A stretch of DNA of 64,000 bases from Bacteroidales bacterium. Lineage in GTDB: Bacteria > Bacteroidota > Bacteroidia > Bacteroidales > UBA3663. Under the pieces are notes generated by a model. It was not told the DNA's origin. It was given only the letters and a program-made list of their open reading frames with translations, and did no database searches. Position 1 is the stretch's first letter. The number at the start of each line of letters is the position of its first letter. The translations under genes and the position numbers were made by a program. Shown here piece after piece: positions 37,001-44,749 of the stretch. The stretch spans positions 1 to 64,000 of the forward strand of contig JAFYZW010000135.1 of the NCBI GenBank assembly GCA_017548545.1, written 5' to 3'.

Positions 37001-37484
37001 ATCCGGCGGGCAGGTTGGGGATGCGGAAATAACCCTTTTCGTCGGTGATCGATCCGACACGTCCACCCTTCACGATGACCGTGGCACCAGAGACTGGCTC
37101 GCCGGTGACTTCATCGACCACGGTACCCTGCGTGGCAGTCGGCAGCTTGGTGATCTGGATGAACTTGCCCCTCACCTGTGCCCTCAGCCCCTTGTTCTTA
37201 AGGGCTTCGCTGACTATCTGTGGCACTGTCATGCCGGCAGCATTCACCGAGACTTGCACGCCTTCCACATCGGCCATGTTGTAATTGAACTTGTAGTAAT
37301 CAGACTCCTTCTCGAGCTTCGTGAGGAGACTGGTCAGAGATTCGTTTTGGGCACTATAGCTGATACGCTTGTTGGCTGTCTGTGCCGACAATACCATCAT
37401 GCCACTCAGCAAAAAGGCCATCACGAAAGCAACCAAACGACGTGTGCCGCCCAGTAGCTTCTCATTGCATTTACCTTGTTTCAT
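34011..37484 (-). CDS. SusC/RagA transporter with STN signalling domain
   Basis: A 1157-aa SusC homologue. The ATG at 37484 is chosen since it opens a signal peptide ([35 protein letters not shown]). An STN domain follows (about 40-105: [55 protein letters not shown]), then a regulatory-like domain ([20 protein letters not shown]), the plug ([54 protein letters not shown]) and barrel ending [10 protein letters not shown]. In FecA-type systems the STN contacts a FecR anti-sigma in the inner membrane. The ECF sigma / FecR pair encoded divergently is its obvious partner, so substrate binding should switch on this operon. Confidence 0.94.
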   Translation of the reverse strand: [1157 protein letters not shown]

Positions 37485-37573
37485 TATTAATATTGTATTA
37501 AGGATAAGAATTCTCATATAGGAACACCCTGGCTCGTTGACATTCTCTGCATTTATTACAGCAAAATTGACAA

Positions 37574-37709
37574 TCGGGTACACTTTTTTCAAAAAAACTT
37601 TCAAAAAACGTTAATTTTCTCGATTTTTTTGTCAAAACCAATCATTCTATCTATCTTTGTCAGCCCCAAAAAATAAATTGGTAGAAAATTTTACATGCAG
37701 AGTACCCGA
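37574..37709. promoter_or_regulatory. Divergent intergenic region with inverted GTACCCGA copies
   Basis: GTACCCGA occurs on the minus strand (37581-37574, upstream of SusC, followed after 13 bases by TGTAATA) and on the plus strand (37702-37709, before the sigma gene, followed after 14 bases by CGTATAA). This is the arrangement expected for an ECF sigma that controls both its target and itself, but the plus copy overlaps the sigma start codon, and an 8-base match could be chance. Confidence 0.25.
37628..37659 (+). promoter_or_regulatory. Housekeeping-type promoter for the ECF sigma gene
   Basis: TTTG (37628-37631), 20 bases, TATCTTTG (37652-37659): consensus promoter 70 bases before the ATG. 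Confidence 0.65.
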
Positions 37710-37729
37710 AACCTTACGTTTTCCGTATA

Positions 37730-38245
37730 ATGAGTAGAGAAGGCATCAGTCTGTCACAATTTGAGCAAGTCTTTCGTGAGCAATACTCGCGATTGTACTA
37801 CTATGCCAACGACTTCGTCCAAGACGACGAGGCCGCACGCGACATTGTGAGCGATGTCTTCACTGCCGTATGGAATGCCCGGGAGCGCATGATGTTCAGC
37901 ACATTGCCTAGCTATCTGATGACCAGCATCCGAAACCAAAGCATCAACTACCTGCGCAAGAACGCAGGGCGTGAGAGTTTCGAGCCCAACGATGCGATGG
38001 CAGCACTCATGGCCGACAACGAAGAGGACCTCAGCATGCTCAACGAACGTCTCGACAAGCTACAAGGCCTCGTAAGTCAATTGCCCGACAAGACGCGACA
38101 CGTCCTTGAGGAATGCTACTACCACGACAAGAAATACAGCGAAGTGGCATGCGAGATGGGTATCACGTCCGACGGCGTCAAGAAACACATTGTCAAAGCC
38201 TTCCGGTTGCTCCGCGAAAGCTTCGGCATATCCCAGAACCGATAA
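37730..38245 (+). CDS. ECF RNA polymerase sigma factor (Bacteroidales sigma-70 family)
   Basis: A 171-aa ECF sigma factor. Region 2 (about 10-75) contains FEQVFREQYSRLYYYANDFVQDDEAARDIVSDVFTAVWNAR and FSTLPSYLMTSIRNQSINYLRK; region 4 (about 113-165) contains LPDKTRHVLEECYYHDKKYSEVACEMGITSDGVKKHIVKAFRLLRE with a helix-turn-helix. It should direct polymerase to the STN-SusC promoter when released by the FecR protein encoded 2 bases downstream. Region 3 is absent, as usual in ECF factors. The divergent layout with SusC, STN domain and FecR identifies it as the cytoplasmic end of a cell-surface signalling chain. Confidence 0.93.
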   Translation: MSREGISLSQFEQVFREQYSRLYYYANDFVQDDEAARDIVSDVFTAVWNARERMMFSTLPSYLMTSIRNQSINYLRKNAGRESFEPNDAMAALMADNEEDLSMLNERLDKLQGLVSQLPDKTRHVLEECYYHDKKYSEVACEMGITSDGVKKHIVKAFRLLRESFGISQNR

Positions 38246-38247
38246 CA

Positions 38248-39393
38248 ATGAACGACAATCAGTTGCAGAACGACAACTTTATGCCCGCTGACGAGGCTCA
38301 CATGCCCAACGCGCGCGAAGAGGAGGCCCTCCGACAGGCGCTCCGTCGTCAGCATATCCCTACCCCGGATGTCGATGCCGCTTGGGAGGACTTTGTCAAG
38401 AAGAACAATATTCTGATTCCTGCAGCTCAAGCGGCAAAGACTTCCCGACGATGGTGGTCCGTGGCAGCAGCCATTGCGCTCATCGTTACCTTGGGCATTG
38501 CGTCGATGCTGTGGCTGCGCCCGATAAACACTGCAAGTGAGCCACAGCAGGTCTTTGTTCACATCGATGAATCGAGTGAAATACATCTCACCGACCAGAC
38601 TACAGGCAAGATAATCCCCGTTGAAGCTTCCCAAGTCACATTCGATACCGAAAAGGCCAACCAAGGGATCACTGCCAAAACCGAACCTAGACTGCTGACG
38701 TTGCGAGTGCCTCGCGGCACCACCTACCAACTTACCTTGCCCGACGGCACGGAAGTGTGGCTCAATAGCGATTCCGAACTAACCTTCCCCGACCACTTTA
38801 CCGGAAGGGAACGACGGGTGAATCTCGTAGGTGAGGGTTATTTCAAGGTGACCAAAGACAAGGAACATCCGTTCCGCATCAAGGCCCCCAACTTCACCGT
38901 CACAGTCCTGGGCACCGAATTCAACATCCGCGCCTACGATCGTGATGCCTCCATCGTCTCGCTCGTATCTGGTTCCGTTTCGTTGCATTCGGTGGCTGCA
39001 CCGCTGCAGGCAGGCGACAACAATCCGATCCTGAAACCCGGACAGACTGCCACCATCGGCATCGACGGCTCGATACACATCGAGGACCTCGACGCCTATT
39101 CGTTCGTGCAATGGAAGGAGAACCTCTTCTACTTCAACGATGCACCATTACAGGACGTCATCCGCGAGATGGGACGCTGGTACAACGTTGATATCTTCAT
39201 CGAGAATCCCGAAGAGAGCAGGGACCTTCGCGTGCATTTTGCAGCCGACCGCAGCGAGTCGCTGCAGACTGCCCTCGACAACCTGAACGAGCTCGGGCTG
39301 ATACAGGCGACCCTCTACAACGACAACGAGCGTGTCAGTGTCCGTTTGCTGGGTCAGCACGCCACCGACAATGCCATCAGGCTACAGAATTGA
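38248..39393 (+). CDS. FecR-type anti-sigma factor with DUF4974
   Basis: A 381-aa membrane protein; the ATG at 38248, two bases after the sigma stop, is taken as the start since upstream codons lie within the sigma gene. A cytoplasmic N-terminus of about 68 residues (binds the sigma), one membrane helix (about 69-91, WWSVAAAIALIVTLGIASMLWL), then the periplasmic FecR domain (RVPRGTTYQLTLPDGTEVWLNSDSELTFPDHF, VNLVGEGYFKVTKDKEHPFRI, VTVLGTEFNIRAY) and C-terminal DUF4974 (EMGRWYNVDIFIENPEESRDLRVHF), an STN-like fold. It holds the ECF sigma inactive until the STN of the partner SusC contacts its periplasmic domain. Confidence 0.94.
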   Translation: MNDNQLQNDNFMPADEAHMPNAREEEALRQALRRQHIPTPDVDAAWEDFVKKNNILIPAAQAAKTSRRWWSVAAAIALIVTLGIASMLWLRPINTASEPQQVFVHIDESSEIHLTDQTTGKIIPVEASQVTFDTEKANQGITAKTEPRLLTLRVPRGTTYQLTLPDGTEVWLNSDSELTFPDHFTGRERRVNLVGEGYFKVTKDKEHPFRIKAPNFTVTVLGTEFNIRAYDRDASIVSLVSGSVSLHSVAAPLQAGDNNPILKPGQTATIGIDGSIHIEDLDAYSFVQWKENLFYFNDAPLQDVIREMGRWYNVDIFIENPEESRDLRVHFAADRSESLQTALDNLNELGLIQATLYNDNERVSVRLLGQHATDNAIRLQN

Positions 39394-39406
39394 CATACCC
39401 GTTTTT

Positions 39407-40540
39407 ATGAAATGCACCAGAAACCTTGCCATCCCGCTGCTCACTGTCGCCTTGCTCGGCGGGTGTATCCGAAACCGAGTCAACTCCAACGATGTAACTT
39501 CTGAAGTCCGAATTGTCAATCCGCTTGATATCCGGTTTGGCGATCCCTTCATCCTCGCTGCCTCTGATGGCCGTTACTACATGTATGGTACCTCGCTGGC
39601 CGATGGCTTCGAGGCATACAGTTCCGACAACCTCTGGGACTGGACACCCTGCGGACAGGTCTATCAGGGTGGGGGAGAAGAACAGTGGAATCTCGATTGC
39701 TTCTGGGCTCCCGAAGTCTATGAGCGCCAGGGCAAATACTATCTGTTCTACAGCGCCAACGATCGGAACAATCCCACACACGAAGCCGAGAACTTCAAGA
39801 TAGGAGTGGCTGTGTCCGACTCTCCCACAGGACCGTTCACCGACCTCTACAACCGTCCGCTTTTCGAACCACCTTATCCCATCATCGATGCAAATGTGTG
39901 GTTCGACGACGACGCAGGTCGCTGCTATCTCTATTTCTCGCGTTGCTGTTACAAGCACCCTGTCGAAAGCGACGTAGCCGAATGGGCGCGCCACGAGGGG
40001 ATATACGACGCCATTGAAGAGAGTTGGATCTACGGCGTAGAGCTCCTTCCCGACTTCAGTGGTGTAGTAGGTGAGCCCCAACTGTTGCTCCGTCCACCAA
40101 CAGGCCTCGCCGATCCAACCACCCAGTGGGAGAATCGTTCAGTGCTCGCCCATGAGGCAGGACGCCGCTGGAACGAAGGCTCCTATACCTTCCGTCACGA
40201 CAGCACTTGGTACATCATGTATTCCGCCAACTTCTTCGGCAGTTCCAACTATGCCGTAGGTTATGCCACAGGTCCGTCACCCCTGGGTCCCTTTGTCAAA
40301 GCAGCCGAAAATCCCATCCTGCAGGCCGACACAGCGCAGGGTGGACAAACCACGGGCACAGGTCACAACATGGCCTTCCGAAGTCATCAGGGCCAGTGGC
40401 TCACCGTTTATCACGGCCGCACTCTGCGTCAGCCCGACCAGCGCGTAGTCTTCATTGGTGCTCTCGCGCTCGACAGTGAAGGTCGCCTACAGATTCATCC
40501 CGCCGATACACTCACCCTCAATACCGACCGTCGCCCGTGA
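39407..40540 (+). CDS. GH43 lipoprotein with complete catalytic triad
   Basis: A 377-aa lipoprotein (MKCTRNLAIPLLTVALLGGC, Cys20); the ATG at 39407 is chosen over an earlier one lying inside the FecR gene. The GH43 triad is intact: base Asp46 in RFGDPFIL, Asp161 in IIDANVWFDD, and acid Glu257 in RWNEGSYTF. WAPEVYERQGKYYLFYSAN and GTGHNMAF, the latter with the conserved pocket His, also fit. Likely activities are alpha-L-arabinofuranosidase, endo-arabinanase or beta-xylosidase. It overlaps the hybrid regulator gene by 4 bases (stop TGA and start GTG share GTGA), so translation is coupled. It lies 13 bases after the anti-sigma gene, without an obvious promoter, so the two systems may be read together. 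Confidence 0.88.
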   Translation: MKCTRNLAIPLLTVALLGGCIRNRVNSNDVTSEVRIVNPLDIRFGDPFILAASDGRYYMYGTSLADGFEAYSSDNLWDWTPCGQVYQGGGEEQWNLDCFWAPEVYERQGKYYLFYSANDRNNPTHEAENFKIGVAVSDSPTGPFTDLYNRPLFEPPYPIIDANVWFDDDAGRCYLYFSRCCYKHPVESDVAEWARHEGIYDAIEESWIYGVELLPDFSGVVGEPQLLLRPPTGLADPTTQWENRSVLAHEAGRRWNEGSYTFRHDSTWYIMYSANFFGSSNYAVGYATGPSPLGPFVKAAENPILQADTAQGGQTTGTGHNMAFRSHQGQWLTVYHGRTLRQPDQRVVFIGALALDSEGRLQIHPADTLTLNTDRRP

Positions 40541-43500
40541 AATCCGCAATCATAGCTTCCCTGCTCACTGTCGCAGGGATGCTCACCATCGAAACCTCCG
40601 CCCAACAACCTCTGCATTTCACCCGGTCCGAACAGCTCTCGTTCCGGCATCTCGACATTCTCGATGGGTTGAGCCAGAACACTGTGAGCTGCATGCTGCA
40701 GGACCGTCAGGGTTACATCTGGTTGGGCACAAAAGACGGAGTGAACATCTACGACGGCAACGAGTTCCGCCAGCCTCTCACTGCCGACGGCGCCCATTGC
40801 AGCTTTGTTCGTGCTCTGTTCGAGGACGAAGACGGCATTGTCTGGATCGGTTCCGAAGTGGGCCTGTGGCGCTACGACCCTGTAGCCGAAGAGTTGCTGC
40901 CCCTTAGTCGCATCACGCACGGAACGACGGCCATCACCCATCCCGTTTGTCAGATTCAGAGCGACACCACAGGTGCCTTATGGATATGTGTCGATGAGGA
41001 AGGCATCTACCGTTACGACAAACAGTCCGCGCAGCTCCAACTCGTCTTCGACAGTCACCCCCTCGGGCACAGCATCCTCTGTATGGCCTTTGGGCAAGGT
41101 CGCATCTGGGTGGGCACCTTTGGCGGCGGACTTTACTACAGCGACGACGAGCTTCGCAGCCTCAAGCCCTACACTACCCCCGAAGGCCGTAATCCTATGC
41201 CCGACTGCTCGGTGTCGCGCCTCGGCTTCCGTCATGGCCTGCTCTATGTGGCCACCGAACAGCAAGGACTCAGTGCCATTACACCGCGCACCATGGACTA
41301 TCGAGCCGTGTTCGCCCACGATGAAGAAGGCCGCTCGCCCTTCGTTCGTGACATGATGTTCCGCGACGACGACGTCTGGCTCTGCACCGAAAACGGCCTC
41401 TATGTCCTCAATGTCACCACCGGCCAGGTGCAGCACTATCGTCACGAAGGGTACGATGCCTATTCCCTTTCCGACAACGCCCTCTACTGCATCCTCACCG
41501 ATCGCGAAGGTGGCATCTGGATAGGTTCCTACTTCGGTGGCGTCAATTACCTCGACACTGCCGACCGAGTGTTCGAAAAGTTCTACGCGGGGCGTAGCGG
41601 AAGCGATTGGCAGGGCCTACGTGTTCGCGAAATACGGCAGGATCATCATGGCCACATCTGGATAGGCACTGAAGACCAGGGACTCAATATGCTCGACCCC
41701 TCCACCGGAAAGGTGACCTTCGTCGAAGCCAGCCGCCGTTTTCGCAACGTTCACGGCCTCTGCTGTATCGGCGACGAGCTCTGGGTTGGAACGTTCAGCA
41801 GCGGGCTACACATCCTCGACACCGCCACTGGCCGCCAACTTCGCAGCTACGACTGCTACGACGGGTCTGGTCTACCCAGCAACAGCATCTTCTCAATTAT
41901 CCGCACTCGGCAGGGCGAAATCTATCTCGGCACCATGTCGGGCATCGCCCAGTGGGATGCACAACATCGACGGTTCTTTTCCGTGCCTGGTCTCGAAGGC
42001 ACTTTTATCTATAACCTTTACGAGGACCGCGACGGCACGCTATGGGCTTCCACCTATTCGGCGGGACTCTTTGTGCGCAAAGCCGGCGAACTGGGCTGGA
42101 AGCAGTACCTGCATCGCGAAGACCAGCCGCAGTCTATTGCCAGCAATATGGTTTATGGCACCATGCAGGACTCGAGGGGGACTCACTGGATTTACACGCA
42201 GCAGGGCCTTTGTCGCTTCGACCAACGCACTCAAACCTTCGTCGCCGACAGCCTCTATGGCATAACCTTGCCCAAAGGCGTAGTCTATCAGCTCATCGAA
42301 GACGCGCATGGCACCTATTGGATTACCACTAACGGCGGCCTCTACCGCATCAATCCCGCCACGGCCGAAGTGAGTCGATTCACCACCAGCGACGGACTTT
42401 CGTCCAATCAGTTCAACTATAGTTCCAGCCTCATCACCGACGACGGCACCATCTATGCCGGCACCATCGAAGGCATGGTGCGCTTCAACCCCAATCAGCT
42501 CGTTGGAGCGCGTCGCCTCCCCAAGCCCGTGGTGGCCAATGTGTGGGTGTTCAATCATCGCCTTTCTCCTCAGGACGACCCAGAGATCATCGACCGATCG
42601 ATCAGCTTCCTCGACCGCATCGAATTGGCAGCCGACGAAAACACCTTGACCTTGGGTGTAGTGATTCCAAGTTTCAACACTGCCGATACCCACCAGCTTA
42701 AATATCTCTTGGAAGGCTTCGACACCGAATGGCGCTACCTGCTCACCCGTGGTGAACGCATCTCATACGCCAAGCTCCCTCCAGGCAAATACACCCTGCA
42801 TCTGGCAGCCTTCGATCGCAAGAACGAGAAGGAGGTGAACCCGTCGCAGTTCCAGATAGTCATACGTCCGCCATTCTATAAGACCTTCTGGGCCTATGCT
42901 CTCTATTTCCTGCTGCTGTTAGGCCTATTGTTCGCGATCATATATATATTCCGCGCGCGAAGCCGTGAGCGAATGCTGTTGCAGATGCGCGACTATCGGC
43001 AGAACAAGGAACGCGAACTCAATCGCGCCAAGATTGACTTCTTCACCAACGTGGCTCACGAGATACGCACCCCGCTCACCCTCATCAAGGCACCGCTCGA
43101 CGGATTGCTGTCACAAAAACAGAAATTCGAAACCCGCGAGCGCGACGACCTCGACGTGATGAGCCTCAACGTGAATCGCCTGCTCCTGCTCGTCAATCAG
43201 TTGCTCGACTTCCGCAAGATGCAGGAGAGTAAGGTCGAACTGCGGCCGCGCCTCACCAACATCGGTCAGTTGGTCGAAGAGCTCAAGCGTCGCTTTACCC
43301 CCGCCATCGAGGCCGCGGGTCGAGTCCTCATCGTCGAAATGCCCAAGGAAGCGCCCGTGATGGCTCGTGTCGATCAAGAGGCAATCACCAAAATCCTAAG
43401 CAATCTGCTCACCAATGCCATCAAGTACGGTCAGTCGTACATCAAACTCCAATTGGAATGCAATCAGGAGACGTTCTGGATCAACGTGGCCAACGACGGC

Positions 43501-44547
43501 GAGCTCATCAGCAAAAGCGACCGCGAGACAATCTTCAATCTCTTTAATCGCGCAAATGCATCACACGTACAACCAGGTACCGGCATTGGCCTATCCTATG
43601 CACGCCAGCTAGCCGAACTTCACGGCGGCACACTTGCTGTGGTCGATTCCGATACCGAGAACGTCTTCTCTCTGACCATTCCTCGCCGTTTGGACGAGGA
43701 GTCCGAGCCCGACTACCTGCAGGACGACAAGACCCAATCGCCCGAGTTCGCTTCCCTGCTTCCCTCCAAGCAGGGCGAAGTTGTCCTGCTCCTCGTCGAT
43801 GATAATGTCGAACTTTTGAATTTCATGACCAAACGTCTGTCGGCCAACACCGGCTATCGTGTCCTGACTGCCGAGGATGGTGTCAAAGCGCTTCAAATCA
43901 TCGATACGGAATACGTCGATATCGTTATCACCGACCTGATGATGCCTAATATGGATGGCCTGGAGCTATGCCAGCGCATCAAGAGCGACCTGCATTACTG
44001 CCATTTGCCCGTGGTGCTGCTTACCGCCAAAACCGAGGTGGAGGATAAGATCAAAGGCCTTGAGATGGGAGCAGATGCCTATCTCGAAAAGCCGTTTAAC
44101 ATGGATTTCCTGTTTGCAACCATCAACTCGTTGCTGCGCAATCGTCAGCAGATCTACAGTCGCTTCACCAACAATCCCATTGTTTCGACCACTTCCAGTC
44201 AAGGTGCCCTCTCGAAGATGGATGAGAAGTTCCTCATGAAACTCGATACCCTAATTCAGGAGAACTTCCACAACCCGGACTTCAACATGGATAGTATCGT
44301 TGATGAAATGGGACTGAGCCGATCGGCCTTCTATCGCAAGATAAAGGGATTGGCCAACATGTCGCCCAACGAATATATCCGAATGTTACGTCTGCGCAAG
44401 GCTGCACAGTTGCTTGTCGAAGGTGATTTGTCTGTTTCCGAAATCTGTTATCAGGTCGGTTTTGGCACACCATCCTATTTCAGCAAATGTTTCCAAAAAC
44501 AGTTCGGAGTGTTACCCAAAGTGTATGCCGAAACACACGCCAAATAG
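40537..44547 (+). CDS. Hybrid two-component regulator (propeller, Y_Y_Y, kinase, receiver, AraC)
   Basis: A 1336-aa one-protein phosphorelay starting at GTG (40537), which overlaps the GH43 stop and opens a signal peptide (MKSAIIASLLTVAGMLTIETSAQ). Periplasmic propeller repeats (GYIWLGTKDGVNIYD, GIVWIGSEVGLWRYD, GHIWIGTEDQGLNMLD) are followed by Y_Y_Y (KLPPGKYTLHLAAFDRKN), a membrane helix (about 795-817), HisKA with His841 (NVAHEIRTPLT), an ATPase domain (INVANDGELISKSDRETIFNLF, GTGIGLSYARQL), a receiver domain with Asp1133 (DIVITDLMMPNMDG) and a C-terminal AraC domain (about 1236-1336, FGTPSYFSKCFQKQFGVLP). It should sense an oligosaccharide in the periplasm and activate the SusC operon downstream, whose promoter is separated from it by a strong terminator. 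Confidence 0.94.
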   Translation: MKSAIIASLLTVAGMLTIETSAQQPLHFTRSEQLSFRHLDILDGLSQNTVSCMLQDRQGYIWLGTKDGVNIYDGNEFRQPLTADGAHCSFVRALFEDEDGIVWIGSEVGLWRYDPVAEELLPLSRITHGTTAITHPVCQIQSDTTGALWICVDEEGIYRYDKQSAQLQLVFDSHPLGHSILCMAFGQGRIWVGTFGGGLYYSDDELRSLKPYTTPEGRNPMPDCSVSRLGFRHGLLYVATEQQGLSAITPRTMDYRAVFAHDEEGRSPFVRDMMFRDDDVWLCTENGLYVLNVTTGQVQHYRHEGYDAYSLSDNALYCILTDREGGIWIGSYFGGVNYLDTADRVFEKFYAGRSGSDWQGLRVREIRQDHHGHIWIGTEDQGLNMLDPSTGKVTFVEASRRFRNVHGLCCIGDELWVGTFSSGLHILDTATGRQLRSYDCYDGSGLPSNSIFSIIRTRQGEIYLGTMSGIAQWDAQHRRFFSVPGLEGTFIYNLYEDRDGTLWASTYSAGLFVRKAGELGWKQYLHREDQPQSIASNMVYGTMQDSRGTHWIYTQQGLCRFDQRTQTFVADSLYGITLPKGVVYQLIEDAHGTYWITTNGGLYRINPATAEVSRFTTSDGLSSNQFNYSSSLITDDGTIYAGTIEGMVRFNPNQLVGARRLPKPVVANVWVFNHRLSPQDDPEIIDRSISFLDRIELAADENTLTLGVVIPSFNTADTHQLKYLLEGFDTEWRYLLTRGERISYAKLPPGKYTLHLAAFDRKNEKEVNPSQFQIVIRPPFYKTFWAYALYFLLLLGLLFAIIYIFRARSRERMLLQMRDYRQNKERELNRAKIDFFTNVAHEIRTPLTLIKAPLDGLLSQKQKFETRERDDLDVMSLNVNRLLLLVNQLLDFRKMQESKVELRPRLTNIGQLVEELKRRFTPAIEAAGRVLIVEMPKEAPVMARVDQEAITKILSNLLTNAIKYGQSYIKLQLECNQETFWINVANDGELISKSDRETIFNLFNRANASHVQPGTGIGLSYARQLAELHGGTLAVVDSDTENVFSLTIPRRLDEESEPDYLQDDKTQSPEFASLLPSKQGEVVLLLVDDNVELLNFMTKRLSANTGYRVLTAEDGVKALQIIDTEYVDIVITDLMMPNMDGLELCQRIKSDLHYCHLPVVLLTAKTEVEDKIKGLEMGADAYLEKPFNMDFLFATINSLLRNRQQIYSRFTNNPIVSTTSSQGALSKMDEKFLMKLDTLIQENFHNPDFNMDSIVDEMGLSRSAFYRKIKGLANMSPNEYIRMLRLRKAAQLLVEGDLSVSEICYQVGFGTPSYFSKCFQKQFGVLPKVYAETHAK

Positions 44548-44596
44548 AAATTACGCCATGAAAATGAAATGATTCTTGCAGACGATGCAAAAATCG

Positions 44597-44667
44597 TCCC
44601 AAATAACCGCTCAAATTGACCAAAATGCCTATTTAGCCAATTTGAGCGGTTATTTGGGATTTTTTTT
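44597..44667 (+). terminator. Strong terminator between the hybrid regulator and SusC
   Basis: Twenty-two-bp perfect arms (44597-44618 and 44638-44659) with a 19-base loop, followed by eight T (44660-44667). The arms contain TTTGAGCGG and ATTTGGGA. It begins 49 bases after the regulator stop. Confidence 0.85.
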
Positions 44668-44691
44668 ATATCTGTTCTGCCATTTCACTCC

Positions 44692-44699
44692 TATCTTTG
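44692..44699 (+). promoter_or_regulatory. -7 element of the SusC promoter (arabinan-type locus)
   Basis: TATCTTTG 50 bases before the GTG start; the -33 position lacks TTTG, suggesting activator dependence. Because the terminator hairpin ends only 24 bases upstream, operators may overlap the hairpin. Confidence 0.55.
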
Positions 44700-44749
44700 C
44701 CCCGGAAAAAGTTCGAAACTCATAATTCAATACTCAAAAAAATAATCAA

